Shown here: positions 1-12,105 of the stretch, in pieces
Position numbering within the stretch: position 1 is the stretch's first letter
How the letters are laid out: every line of letters begins with the position of its first letter
Origin: Lineus longissimus
Taxonomy: Eukaryota; Nemertea; Pilidiophora; Heteronemertea; Lineidae
Direction of reading: 5' to 3'
DNA: 64,000 bases
Assembly: GCF_910592395.1 (NCBI RefSeq)
Contig: NC_088309.1
Coordinates: 7,568,501-7,632,500 of the forward strand
The notes under the pieces: model-generated
What the model was told of the DNA's origin: nothing
The model's database searches: none
What the model saw: the letters and a program-made list of their open reading frames with translations, nothing else
Made by a program: the position numbers and the translations under genes

Positions 1-69
1 TTTTTTTAGTCAACATTTTTTATTATGTTGTAAATGTACGACAATTTGTGAGAAGTTTTCATAACCTAC

Positions 70-3000
70 CTTTGTTTTTAGAACGTAGACAATAGGAACA
101 AACGTTTCTGTGTGGACGACTGCAGCATCATGTTTCAGCCCAGTCACAATGGTGGGTTCAACAAAGTTCCCGGGTCTATCGATAACCTAAAATATGTGTC
201 AATGATAAATTGTGGGTTCACTGTACCCAGGTATTGGCTGACCCTTGGGTTTCAAATTTAATTGGTACATGTTTGTTCAAGAGTTGCCGATTCACTGCAA
301 AGCTTAAGGAGAATGAGCCGATCTTGTAAGATATCTGTTGTTCATGATCATACCACTGAGTCATCACACCAGTGCTGCGACATAGTAATGATGTTTCTGC
401 TGGTGCTGAATAAAAATATCTTCTAGTCAAGAGCATTCTTTTGTTATAACTTGATTAAACCAATGACTGAGGTACAGTAGAACCTCCCCTTGTGGACACC
501 TCTGCCAGGCGGACACCTCCGCATTACGGACATGTTCGTTCAGTCCCAATTTTTTTCTAAGTCATTTGCTTTAACCAAAACCTCGGTAGGGCGGACACCT
601 CTCCACTCCGAATTGCGGACACGGCCATGGTGACTTTTTGGTCCAATAACTCACAATTACGGACAGTAAACAAAAACAATGGCTTCCTGTGTTCACTTAG
701 GTAGTCGATTAGACCTAACAGGTGTGAAGTTTGCGTAGTTGATGAACATAGTTAGACACTAAGTTCAGTTAATTGGAGTGGAGTGAATTTAATGTCTGTT
801 GCTCTCATCATCATCATCATCATCAGTCGTTGCTTCATGTCCCTTCTGGGACTTTGCCGCCTAAGTACGGGTTCACTGTAATGAGTAGTTGTGCGAATTT
901 GTGGTGGTGTGGCGTAATGTCAAATATTTACAGATATACAGCTATTTACAATACATCCAGTGTCCTTAGAGCTCCTCTAACGATTTAGTCTTATCCATGT
1001 GACCTTTTCAACTCTTATTGCAGAAATTTAAAGTCTTTTACTAGGAGTTTGGCGATACACATTTAAAACATACCTAATTAAAACAGAATGTATTGTTTAA
1101 TTATCTTCACTGTGCATCACATTGCCAAGCTACTGTATATTGTAACATTAATTGCAGTCCATTGAGTTGTTTGGCCCCTTTGTGCTCTAATAACAAGTAT
1201 TACTATAATGATGTACGCTGTCTATGTAATATGTACCGTGCGAACACAACCTGCATATATCAATGTTGGCAAATTAATATTAGCTCCACTAGAAATGCCA
1301 ATTAACAAATTTCAAATTCGCATATAAATGGCATCAAATTATTTGAAGTAGTATGTAAGCTTCACGACCCCCATGTTCATACACATGAATCCATTTTTTG
1401 GACAAACTAAATGGAATATGGAATATGCAGGCTTCACGACTCCCGTGTTCATAAACATGACTACACCTTTTGGACAATAATGGCATAACCTCCCTATAAA
1501 GGACTCCTCTACATTACGGACACCAACGCCCAGTCCCATGGGTGTCCGCATCAGAAAGGTTGTACTGTACCTACCTTTCCACCGCAGACAACTGTTCCAC
1601 CCTGCTTTTTGACGTCTTCAAGAGCATTCAGATAATTGTTGATGGCCGCCTTGGAATGTAATGGACCATACAGAGTATCGGCTGAAAGAATTAGCAGAAA
1701 GATAATCAAATAAACTATATCACATTTAAAAAAATCTTTCTTCTCCGTGGTTCAGCCAAACCCAATTCAACCAGTTCCTCCAAGTGTGCACAGATGGAAT
1801 GGAGTCTGTTCAAGGTGCCTGCAAGACAGAGAGGCTATAGCCCTAGATATTTCTAAGAATAACGAAGCTAGTTTTTCTACGTTGTTTTCATTATGTTAGT
1901 TTTTATTTGACCTACCATCGAGGGGATCACCAACCCTGACTTGAGCGTAAGCCTTCTTCAACCTTTCCACGACTTCATCATGCACGTTCTCATGCAGAAT
2001 CTAAAGGAAAGGAAAGTACAGGGATCAAGTCTTCTATTGAAAACAGCAGGGTGTTATTCCAAAATATTTCAGAATCGACACAGTCTCTTTTCAAAGGTGA
2101 CATTGTTCAGCATGAGAGAAGCACAAAGAATTTAGTTTTGTTAAACGATTTTTTATCATAGAACTTGCTTTGAGACAGTAAGAGGTAGTTTAGAACCTCT
2201 GGAAGTCAACACTACCATGGCATGTGACAGACAGGCAATGTAGGAATCGATGATATGCTGAGATCCCGAATGGATCTACAAGGTACGCACCAATCTTCGA
2301 GTTGTTGTACACCTCTGGCCAGCTGTCCCAACACAAGCAAACAGTGCTGACTGGACAACCATGTTGATATCAGCATCGTCATTTACTGTAAGATTAAAAC
2401 ATGAGATTATACTGCTGCTTTGAAATACGAGTAGTCACGAGTTCTCACAACACAAGTGTTCTGCTCTGTGGCAAATTGACAGCAATGGTTTACAGACCTC
2501 CTTCATAAATTGATGGGTTCATTCATGCCAATAAATTTGGGGACAGTAATGATCACACAGACTTACCAATAATTGCATTGTTTCCGCCGAGTTCTAAGAG
2601 ATGTTTACCAAAGCGCTCCTGCACCATCAGCGCCACCTTTTTGCCAACGGGTGTACTACCAGTAAACGATAGCAGCGGCAGTCTTTCATCTTTGGCCATA
2701 GCAGTTCTAAAGTAAACAAATAAGTCATATCACTTAAATGTCAATGAGAATGTGATTAGAAGCAGACTCATTACAACTTTCTGCAAGCAAAGATACTATG
2801 TGTTCACACTGTATGATATACTGTATGACGAGAGCATTCGCAAAGAAACAGCTTTTCAGCACTGAAAGCAAAAGTTACACCAAATGCAGAAACAGAACAG
2901 GTAAATGAACAGTTAAGCCATCGTCTTCACACACTCCAGGGTGTTTAATTTGCAGATTGTCTTTGTGTCGTCCGGACCTGTGCTTCTTCATGTGCCACAA

Positions 3001-5698
3001 TGAATCGGACAACTTACCCCACATCTGCTCCACCACAAACCAGCGAGCACACAGAACCAGGCATGTTGTTATCTTCTAACACCTTTGTAACGACCCTAGA
3101 GAAGAAGAAGAAGAATGATTTATGGTATCAAGGAAAAGACACGTGATCAAAATCTGGATGCTGATGTAATAGGCTTGAATTATTTGAACGTGGGCTGAAA
3201 GCCAATAGTCAGGCGTCTGAGAATGAATTCGGCTTTAGGCAATGGAGTGTTTATTCTACCATACTACATTGTGCTTACTTTGTGATGGCTACACTTGTCA
3301 AGGGGGTTGATGGAGCACCCTTCCTGAAAATAGGATTGAAATGATGATAATGAACAGGACAAAATTAACTTATGGGGACCTCGACTAGTCACTAGTTGTG
3401 GATAAAATGTTTCCAATGACGTCATCGAAGAATCTGAACGACCAGCTATCTGCTTTCTTTGCGATGGAAACAGCGTAAACCAAACCCTTGCCTAAATATA
3501 ACTTACCAGACTACACCATTACCACAGACCATGGCGATAGCACTATTCCACCCGTAGACAGCAACAGGGAAGTTGAAAGCGGTGATCACACCGATTGGGC
3601 CAAGTGGATTCCACTGCTCCAACAGCATATGTCCGGGACCTTGAAAAAAAGGTGAAGTTGCATCAGTTGTAAAGTTTAGATGATATGAGATGGACTGATT
3701 GATTGGTATGGGGTTTATGATGAGATGGTTGGAACTTCAGTTCTCATTCTGAACTAACTGGAGGAAAGGGGCTTTTGGCAGGTGGTTTTTAAGTCAGGTA
3801 TGTGTCAAAAAAGAAAAGCACAAATGATTGATTTATCAAAAACTACATATGTAATGAAACAACTGAACATATCCCAGGCCAAAAAGAAAAAGACCAATAA
3901 CAGAAGCCACTGGCAGCACTTACGTTCAGAAGGAAGAACTTTGCCAGCTAACATTCTTGAAAGGCCAACAGCATAATCACATATGTCGATGTATTCCTGG
4001 ACCTCGCCCACCCCTTCTGGAATGATCTTCCCCATCTCAAGTGAGAGCTAGGGAGCAGAATGATCGCAAATGAGTAAGCACAACATTGAAAAGAAAGGTT
4101 ATTTTACGGTTATGGAAATGCTCACAAAAATATAGCGTTGTAGATTGAGATGACGATGGAGAACGGCAAGGACTTTTCAAGGCCCACCTGTAACCTGTCC
4201 TTTTTAATGATGAGATTGTTGTGGGACTGTTGACTGGGAATGCTGATATGTAGTTTGAGGCTCGCCAGTAATGTATTGCAGCTAACTGGTTCCCGCCAGC
4301 TACTTGGTACAACTGTCCTCTCACTAGCTAGGCTGCTGGACGGTTCCACTGTATTTATAGAATTAGTTCTTACCAGTTTGCCTAGTAGATTTATCTTCTC
4401 CCTCAAGGCATGACCAATCTGGCGGACAATCTCTCCCCGCTGTGGAGCTGGAACCTGAAATCGAAATTGTCATATATACTGAGGGGCGCCTGAACAAAAG
4501 GCCAATCTTATGTGTTAAAGGCCTATGTGAAACAGAGCAATCAATCAGTGAAACAGACACGCCAAAACTGACTAAAGAGCTTCTACACTGTACATCGGAC
4601 TTAAATCTTTACTTACATCAGCCCAGACCTGCCATCCCTTTCTTGCCTCCTCCACAACTTTTTCATAGTCAGACAAATTTCCCTGCAAAATAAAGTATCG
4701 GATTCTGAATTATCATCTTTTAGGGTATAAACTTTGCTGCTCAGGTAATGCAGATTATGAAAGTTTAGTGTTTGTGCTCTTGTTCCAATCCATGCAATTG
4801 CTAGGTGTAGTTTCTAAGATAGAACAACTGGCTATTTTTATGATACACATCATTCTGATTATGATTTCAAATCACACAAAAGCTCACCGTACCTGTGTTA
4901 CTCTTGCAATGGCTTCATTGTTCGCTGGGCAAATAGATGTCGTCACCTAAAACAGAGATCAGGCTAGAAATACGCTATAAGAAATGGTAGGTCTGGGTTG
5001 TCACTAACGCAGACATTAACTTAACTCGGCATCAAGTGAGATATGGCATGGCGTTATTATCATAAGTGGCGTTGTTTGATCGCTCTCCTTACATAATGCT
5101 GCTGGTGGGTCTCATACCCAAAATCGATACTAAAACTACATCTTTATCAACTTCAAGCTGGCTCCAGACAGCCGACTGTCCCGCCTAGTGTTTGTCGCCA
5201 CAGAGATTTGACCTGGGTGGCTACTTTTCATGTGGGTTCACCACTGCCAGTCATCACGGAGTGGCCGCCAAATGCAAACCTGGTGCAAAATGATAGCTCT
5301 GCCTCTGAGATGTCTTCCCCCAAGGTGGGCAGGACAAGACTGGCAAGAGCCCAAGACTAGAGGCTAACAGCAACAACAGAATTTGTTCTGCCTTTTAGTT
5401 TTACCTATCATAATCAAACTAAAATCATCTGTAGAGATAAACTATGGAAATGGCATACCTCTCCACTCCCGGACCATGAACCAGCATAAACGCCTTTATT
5501 ATCAGCTTCCAAGCCCAGCTCCTTCAGCCACGCATACTTCTGATTTTCAATGAGCAGTGCAGACATGGTGCTTGAACAGGAAAATGGCTTGGCACAAAAA
5601 TTATTCAGGGTGAAGGCCAATGTTCGACGTCTGATATTTCGGTTGACTAGGACAGACACCACTCGCTGTGAGTTTCTACAGATTCCTGAACTAATCAT
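70..5698 (-). CDS. ALDH7A1: ALDH7A1 (antiquitin), alpha-aminoadipic semialdehyde dehydrogenase, 13 exons, 3' end outside window
   Basis: NAD-dependent aldehyde dehydrogenase of lysine catabolism that oxidises alpha-aminoadipic semialdehyde. I read coding exons 5459-5698, 4893-4946, 4617-4682, 4374-4454, 3924-4047, 3507-3639, 3279-3323, 3018-3095, 2567-2706, 2291-2385, 1916-2000, 1575-1681 and 70-186. All use GT-AG introns, and the phases join into 455 codons. The order of conserved blocks follows animal antiquitin: [10 protein letters not shown] near residue 54, [39 protein letters not shown], then [11 protein letters not shown] with catalytic Glu312 and GTAGQRCTT with catalytic Cys346. The last exon seen ends at ...VYVLKTK, so roughly the final 100 residues lie left of the window. 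The first 44 residues are Arg-rich with few acidic residues, as in a mitochondrial presequence; a second Met at residue 45 (MSALLIENQ) matches a cytosolic start. Compact introns and an intact frame indicate a working gene. Confidence 0.96.
475..1567. mobile_element. Tc1/mariner-like non-autonomous element in the last visible ALDH7A1 intron
   Basis: The ends are inverted copies of CAGTA(G/C)AACCT and are flanked by TA (473-474 and 1568-1569), as expected for TA-targeting Tc1/mariner elements. Inside each end there are several copies of a CGGACACC-type motif near 495-625 and 1515-1550. No transposase frame is visible in the roughly 1.1 kb. The right end lies only 5 bases inside the intron, next to the donor of the ALDH7A1 exon at 1575-1681. 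Confidence 0.6.
806..825. repeat. (ATC)n simple repeat
   Basis: Short run of CAT/ATC triplets inside the TA-flanked element. The short open frame that contains it, with a run of His, is not a gene. Confidence 0.7.
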
Positions 5699-5759
5699 GG
5701 ATAAACTTGGGAGGTTTCAGGGGTTTATTTTGAGTAGAAATTAGAGTTTTTTGTTTAAA

Positions 5760-6737
5760 TAGAAGAATCGGAGCAACAGTAAAGCCTGCACTTTGTAGTG
5801 TATCAAAGCTTCGGCAGGTGGCGCTTTCAGAAGTTGTGTCTCATCGACCAGTTTTGTTGCTGTTTTTATTTCTTGAATTCATGCGCGGGCCTACACTTTC
5901 ATAGTTCCCTATGTATTGTAAATTTCTGCATTTTTACTGCTGTCAATATTCAACAGGTATTTTCTGGTCAGTACACACAATTCTGCAAGTTATCTAAAGT
6001 TGTTGCCTCTTGGCTTATTTGAGAAAATGGACATTTGTTGAGAATTTAGGCGTAAACGGTAGCCTATACATGAGCGCAGTGCAGTGGCTAAGAGTTGTGT
6101 GTAGCCTAATATGGAAGGACCGTCACCAGATTGGTGGAATACAAGTTTATCCGCTTTATACCATCTGTCTCGCTGTGACTTCAATTTCAATTTAATACCA
6201 GGATACGTCAATTACTTTAATATTTGTGTCTAAGGCAATTTGGATGAGTTAATTTATATCTGAAATTCAGCATTTTAGCCATCTTTCAGATTTCGAAAAT
6301 CAAATTTTATCAAGCCTAGTTTGTTTTAAATGGACGTCAAGATGAATCAAATGGCAGCCTGTGTAGCCCGAAGCCTTAGCCCCCGAATATCAAAGAGAGA
6401 GACAGAGAGAGAGAGAAATCTTTCAGTATATGGCTGGTGCGCATACGCTAGGTTGACGTTGAATTTATTACGATTCTTTCCTGGAAAATCTAATGGTACG
6501 TGTATCTCAATTACACTGAAAAAGTTTTTTTCCGCTGCAATCGCCATCACTGACAACTCCGATCGGACGGATTTGGTATAGTAATTACATAAAACATCAC
6601 TTGGTGCGCGGTCTGTGTTGTTGGTGTCTTATATTTCATTTCCAGCACCAAACGCACGCGCTATCAAATCGTTTTGGTGTCATTAAACTTTCTTTTTTTT
6701 TGTGGGCGCAGGAGAAACTGTTTTCGCAATCAGGCAT
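5760..6737. other. Upstream flank of ALDH7A1, no gene seen
   Basis: This would hold the ALDH7A1 promoter, but I see no clear TATA box or CpG-rich block. A GA-rich microsatellite lies at about 6391-6416 and a T run near 6691. No exon-like frame with splice sites was recognised. Confidence 0.4.
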
Positions 6738-7335
6738 ACACTCTAAAAACTAGGGGTGCCAAAAGGGTGCTATGACTTACAGAGCACCCTAAGTGCTACT
6801 ATGGCACCCTTATGTGCCACCATGGCACCCCTGTGCTACCCCAATTCGACATGGGGTGCTATGAAACAAAATTAAATGACTCGAGACAAAATGAGGTTCC
6901 AATGCATGGATGTTGCTCCACCCATTCACCAGCTAGCCAGAAGAAATAAGTCTAGGTAACTCGTATTGCAAGTGCATCCCTAAAGAAAGATTTCTATGGC
7001 ACCCTAATGCCAGGGTGCCCTGTGGGTGGCACTAGCACCCTATATAGCACCTCACTAGGGTGCTGTATTCGCTGCCCACAGGGCACCCTAGGGTGTAATA
7101 GAAACTTTTCCTCAAGATTGCAGTTTAAGATACCTTGACTTATTTCTTCTGGCTAACTTGAAGGCCAGACGGTGATGAATGAGTGGAGCAACATATAAGC
7201 GTTGGGACTTCATTTTATTTCTAGCTATTCAACTTTGTTTCATGGCATCCTTTTCTTCTCATAGCACCCCAAAAGGTGCTATGGAAGCATCTTAGGGTGC
7301 TATATCAGGCTGAAGCACCCTTGTTTTAAGAGTGT
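6738..7335. mobile_element. Non-autonomous TIR element with GCACCC-rich interior
   Basis: Termini are inverted copies beginning ACACTCT(A/T)AAAAC, followed by a (G)GGGTGC motif. The interior is packed with GGGTGCTAT and its complement ATAGCACCC, mostly inverted between the two halves. No coding capacity is seen. A related truncated copy lies at 10857-11082. Confidence 0.6.
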
Positions 7336-7339
7336 TAGG

Positions 7340-9560
7340 CCTACGTGGAAATTAAAACGCGTCTCCCGATGTTATACTATATCGAAATACATGTAACCGA
7401 AGGTAAACGAAAGAACCATTAATACGTCATGTAATTTCGAACAAGGGATTAACCGCATATCAACCGAACGACATTCCGTTTTAAAATTGGTGAATCTCTA
7501 CAAGTTCAGGTAGACTGTATCGCATATTTACTGAACTCCGTGGGCGAGCTGGCGAACTCGCTCAAGAGAAGTCAGCGCCGGGCTGATCTGGCACTTAATC
7601 TAAATCGATGATAAAAGTGTTGTTTACATTCATATTAGACTCCCGAGGCAGTCCGATTCTGTCATGCTTATTCGCCCTTCCTGATTAAGAGGGATGGACC
7701 GGGCCGATTCCGCTGTGTCGGGAGTGTAATTAGAAAATAATCTACGGTAACATGGAGTCCCACCGCAGTCTTTATTTTTGGAGTAAGAATCGATGCTCTA
7801 TTTTTCTGCCCGAAGCCAAGTGTAACAGTTTTAAATGTCCTATAGAGTGCCTGGGGGACAATATGATTACCCGCTTTTAATCTCTCAGCCTGAGGTATTG
7901 AAGGGCACGAGTCTCCGGAATCATAGAACCATACCTGATATAGCGCCTTGTAGGGAAGGAAGCCTTTTCCAGGTGGGTCATTCAGGACTGCTGTTTTGTT
8001 TCTTGGACGTGAACGCTAGAACTTTAATTTATTTTATACTGAAACGTTATGTATGATTCTCGATGTCTGGTGACCCTCTCTGCTATACCTTCATGCAGAT
8101 CCCCACTCCATCGTAGACTCTCGCCCAGACTATCAGCTGTAGGAAATGAGTTAGCGATTTTTCGAGAGAACCAGGCTGGTATTTATCAGTTTAGATAACC
8201 AGTCCACTGAAGAAGCTAATGCATACGAAGGCAGAATGTCAATGACTTGTCTTGTAAGTGTTTTAACCCGGTCTTTACATGTATTGAGACGTTGTCCTCC
8301 GGAGACCGATTTAAAATGAATGGAAATAGCACGTATCAAACAGGTCGGAAGCTCTCACCGTGCGAGACTGTCATAAGGATGATTTGCGATGTATCTATCT
8401 CGCCAGGGGTAATGTTGGTTTCACCTAAAGCCTCTTAAAGAAGAAACCGGAAATAGGAGGTATTTTTTACAGCTCATAAAGCGGACTTTTTTCTTGTTAG
8501 CGGGAAAATCACTTTTATGACGGCTATAAGAATGGTGAAGATATACGTACCGCTGTAATATAAATTTTTGTGACTCTCTAGATCGGATCCGGATCTACTG
8601 GAACGCACACACACACTATCGTTCAGATTTGGACAATAAAACTGCTTGTCGAAAGTGAGAATGTATCTTTGAAAGTATGGTCCTGGCTCACTTTAGAGGC
8701 TGTGCCATATACTTTCTTCATTCATAACCGCTTTATACATACATGTATGTTTCTGACAGTCTTAGAGATACATGTAAAAGTTTGTCAGCTTTTTAAATAC
8801 ATGTACATGTATGCACCTTCTAGAGAAACCAAAAAGGGCATGCCGAGATACCATCGTTGTGCGTACTCACTTCCGGTAAGTCGGCATGTATAGGGGATGC
8901 ACTCTTCATTTCTAAGAATGTACGAGGTTTAGGCTAATGAAGTTTCGTACATGTATTTCGCAATTCGTAACTCGGTTGTTCATTACTTCTAATATTCCTG
9001 ATGTCACGAGTGAAAATGAGAGTTGTGAAAACACGATTCTAGCCATTATAATCGTACGTGTCTCTTGATCTCTCCTCTTAATCACGCGTCTTTCCCACTC
9101 AATAGAGGATAAATCGACACATCGGTGTAATGTAAAACCCTAAAACGGCTCGCTAGTTGCTATTTGCTATTTGGAGATAAGGAGGTTAGTTCGTGAATAA
9201 TGTTGGTGATGATGTCGAAGGGTTTGTTCAAACTAAATTGGATTGAAATATATACACCACTAACACTATTTGGATATCATCCGGCATTGAAGAGGGGTTT
9301 CTTTCTCGACGTATGGGAGCTCCGACGATAGTCGGGTCGAAATACGAAATCTTCTGAACGAAAAGCAACACAAAAATAAAGCTTCTTTTTAAATATACTT
9401 TCTTGCATTTTGGGACGTATACATGTACATTGTAAACTTAAAAACATTACACTTGATGACCAATGCATTAATGCATACTTGACACGACGTACATGCACTA
9501 AAAAAGTACAAGGGTTAGCCAATATATACGGGTATATCCTCATGAATAAGATGTCATGCT
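7340..9560. other. Intergenic DNA, no gene recognised
   Basis: Only short frames without recognisable motifs or splice pairs. TACATGTA-type palindromes cluster at 8740-8815 and 9419-9425. This is the downstream flank of the peptide array, which is transcribed toward it. Confidence 0.4.
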
Positions 9561-9607
9561 TAGTAGGTGTGGCTCGATTTTTTCCAACATAACCGTGAAT
9601 TAACTAT

Positions 9608-10572
9608 TTAATATATTTTTGGACATTTGACCCTCGGCTCGGTCCCTTCTGCGACCTTTTCGATACACTTATTAATATTTTCGCGAAAGTCTGCCATCCT
9701 CTGATTCGTCTCGCCCATCTCCAAAGCAAACTCGCAAGCATCTCCTATCAGTTTACACTTTCCCAACTCACCGGATCCTGAACTAGATTCAGATTCAGAT
9801 TTCTTGGTCGCATGAGGTGCTACCATGGGTCCGATTAGGAGGAAGACCTGAAAGAAACTTGAGTACAGCGGAACCAGATATTCAAGCAATGGACTGTTTC
9901 ATGCAACCACCACCATAAAGAATTAAAGACCAACATGATGACGTTATTAAATACAGCCTTTTTCTTTTTACCTGATTCAAGAAAGCAATTCTGCAAGACT
10001 GTTTGACCATCGACAAACTTCACCCGGACAGTACAAGCCACCTTATATTCATCGGGGACCTTAGATACTAGACCGTTTTTATATATTTCTCCGTTTTTCC
10101 TTGGAGCATTTAAGCAACATTCACCAAAAAGACCCTCAGAAGTACCCCCAATGTCCTGACTGACCGAAAACCGACCTCAGGGATGACAATGTGGTGTCCC
10201 CCGGCATGGTGGGCGGTTGGGGAGATACAATATAGAGTAAAATCAGTGGCCGGATATCGGCCGGGTTATCGATTTCATTTGCGCTGTAAATCTAACAAGG
10301 AATGGAAAAAGTTGAAAAACCATCAATCAAAAAATTCCTCGTAATAAAATTTAATAGCTTGCCATTAAAAAAAGTTTTAAAAACCTTGAATCAAGTTTGC
10401 AGTTTCATAGAAACTGTGTCTTTCAATTTAGTGAAATAAAGACTCTGTTATAAGTGAGAGCTAAAAATACTGCACGTTGAAATTTTGCTAGGAGTAAAAA
10501 TGTTTGGCTCCCTGCATATTTTACAGCATGAGATTATATATTGAAGTCAACACTCACCAGTATTTTTTCCAT
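9608..10572 (-). CDS. Small secreted cysteine peptide, array member A (84 aa)
   Basis: Two exons: 10558-10572 (MEKIL, ends on a GTGAGT donor) and 9608-9847 (after a TTTCAG acceptor). The joined start MEKILVFLLIGPMVAPHA is a good signal peptide, although each exon alone looks trivial. A Ser/Glu-rich linker follows, then a domain with four cysteines spaced C-x6-C-x22-C-x13-C and the family core ACEFALEMGETNQR. The ORF ends in KCPKIY and a stop. An inverted CCAAT box and a TATA box stand upstream (10663-10708). I do not know this family. It shares intron position and phase, the signal-peptide pattern and the CEF..E.GE.NQR core with members C and B and with the relic at 17.5 kb. It is probably secreted; its role is unknown. 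Confidence 0.75.
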
Positions 10573-10662
10573 TTTTCCTACACCTGTAGCTGTTGCCTCT
10601 TCCAAAATGCAAATGAAACATTTCTTGAATGAACTTGGACACTTGTACTAAATGTGATTGCC

Positions 10663-10708
10663 TTATAAGCCCGTCGCGGAGACAGCGGGAGCTCATCAAT
10701 CGACCAAT
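10663..10708 (-). promoter_or_regulatory. TATA box plus inverted CCAAT box of peptide gene A
   Basis: On the minus strand, CTCATTGG (complement of CCAATGAG at 10704-10711) is followed after about 35 bases by TTATAAGG (about 10661-10668), then by the ATG about 90 bases on. The same order and the intervening CGCTGTCT-like block recur before members B and C. Confidence 0.6.
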
Positions 10709-10747
10709 GAGAAAAAAAAGAAAAAAAGGCACCTGGCCACCACCAGT

Positions 10748-10856
10748 GATCGTGGGCGTGGTTTAGTTGTCAAGGTGACGGACTCATAATCCGATCAACG
10801 TGGGCTCGATACCAGACACTGGCACTCGGCTGCTGTATGAGCTCAGTGCATGAATA
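10748..10856 (+). mobile_element. tRNA-derived SINE head (Met-like)
   Basis: A tRNA-like 5' part with an A-box region GTGGTTTAGTTGTCAAGG, an anticodon-like loop ACTCATAATCC (CAT) and a B-box region GGGCTCGATACC, followed by unrelated sequence. The acceptor stem does not close as in a working tRNA, so this is a SINE or tRNA relic. It directly abuts the truncated GCACCC element. Confidence 0.5.
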
Positions 10857-11082
10857 GGGTACACCCTACCTTCCCACATATAGCACCCTAAGGTACAGCA
10901 CCCAATTTGCTATGGCATCCCTGTTCTTAGCACCCCTTTTCTATAGCGCCCTACGCATGGCACCCTTTATAATGGGGTGCTGCAATAGCAGCCTGTTTAG
11001 GGGTGCTGTGCGGGGTGCCCTGTTGGCGGCGAGCTATGACACCCCCGGCGTGCCAAGAAGGACACCTAGTTTTTAGAGTGTA
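10857..11082. mobile_element. Truncated copy of the GCACCC-type TIR element
   Basis: The right end CCTAGTTTTTAGAGTGTA is the inverted terminus of the element at 6738-7335, and the interior repeats the TAGCACCC motif many times. The left terminus is missing; the sequence runs into the SINE-like head. Confidence 0.55.
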
Positions 11083-11367
11083 GTTTTCCATTGAACGCGA
11101 TTTTGCTTGCATCGCACAGGATATGCAGTGCGTAGTCGCAGACCAAAATATGTGTTTGAATGTTTGGGGGTACAGTTGCGTTAAATAACAAAGCCCTACG
11201 CGAGCGTCGTCGCAATCGCAGGCATCCTCACTGAACGCGATTTTGATTGAATTGCACAGAGCACGAGACATCGCAAAGCAAGTGCCCGTGTTGGTTTGGT
11301 TTGGGTGCAGCGAATCATTAAACAACAAAGCTATGACGCGTATGCGTTCTCGCAAGAATTTGTCGTC

Positions 11368-11373
11368 TTTATT
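11368..11373 (-). terminator. Polyadenylation signal of peptide gene B
   Basis: AATAAA on the minus strand about 70 bases downstream of the member B stop. Confidence 0.5.
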
Positions 11374-11441
11374 AATTCTTGGTTTTCGCAATCGCATTCA
11401 GTTGAAATCTTCCCTAAAACTCTCCTGAGATAGTTTTTCTT

Positions 11442-11963
11442 CTAGTTTCTCAGACATTCGATAGCCCGTTTGACACAAACTTTGACATTTGACTTTTGCT
11501 CTCCAGACTGCCAATTCGCCGCATCGTACTCGATGGCAACAGTGCAAGCGGCTATAATCTGCTTCTTATTCGAATCTTCCGCCATTTTACAGAGTGCACT
11601 TTTTTCAGCTGAGTTTGATCCAGACCCAGGTTTCTTCTTAGCGAAGACAGATCCAGACCCAGATTTCTTCTTAGCGTAGGAAGAGGATAGGAAGAGTCCG
11701 ATCAGAAGGAATATCTAGAAGAAGAAACGGAGCCAGAGATATGTAGGCCTATACTAGCAATATTTGTTGGATTTTGTGACTAAAGAAATAACATGTTGTA
11801 TCGCAATACTATAATAAAACAACAGTTTGAAAATAATAGTACAGCGACAATCATATCGATCCGATAAATTTTCGTTCGGTGTCTTCATACCATGTCTACT
11901 TCCAGAAAAAAGTATTCACTAGATGATTAAGATATGTTTGTCACTTACCAGGATTTTTTCCAT
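11442..11963 (-). CDS. Small secreted cysteine peptide, array member B (95 aa)
   Basis: Exon 1 is 11949-11963 (MEKIL, GTAAGT donor) and exon 2 is 11442-11714 (CTAG acceptor). Together they begin MEKILIFLLIGLFLSSSYA, a clean signal peptide. A basic/Gly-Ser linker follows with an internal duplication, KKKSGSGS and KKKPGSGS. The domain SALCKMAEDSNKKQ...AAC has cysteines spaced C-x14-C-x22-C-x6-C. The C-x22-C span equals that of members A and C, but the central core (CTVAIEYDAANWQ) has drifted most from the family consensus. A polyadenylation signal (AATAAA on the minus strand) lies at 11368-11373, about 70 bases past the stop. Function unknown. Confidence 0.78.
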
Positions 11964-12055
11964 TGCTCCAAATTTTCCTTTTTCCTTTTGTAAGCGAGTC
12001 CAGAATGACTTTTCAAAGAAGACGAATCTAGAATGGACTTTCTCTTAACCACCTT

Positions 12056-12105
12056 CTTATAGGTCCGCCATACGAAGACAGCAGGACCTCAGTCAATCGG
12101 CCAAT
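12056..12105 (-). promoter_or_regulatory. TATA box plus inverted CCAAT box of peptide gene B
   Basis: Minus strand: CCTCATTGGCCGATTGA, then a CTGCTGTCTTCGTA block, then CTATAAGAAGG about 95 bases before the start codon. It matches the member A and C upstream blocks in order and spacing. Confidence 0.6.
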
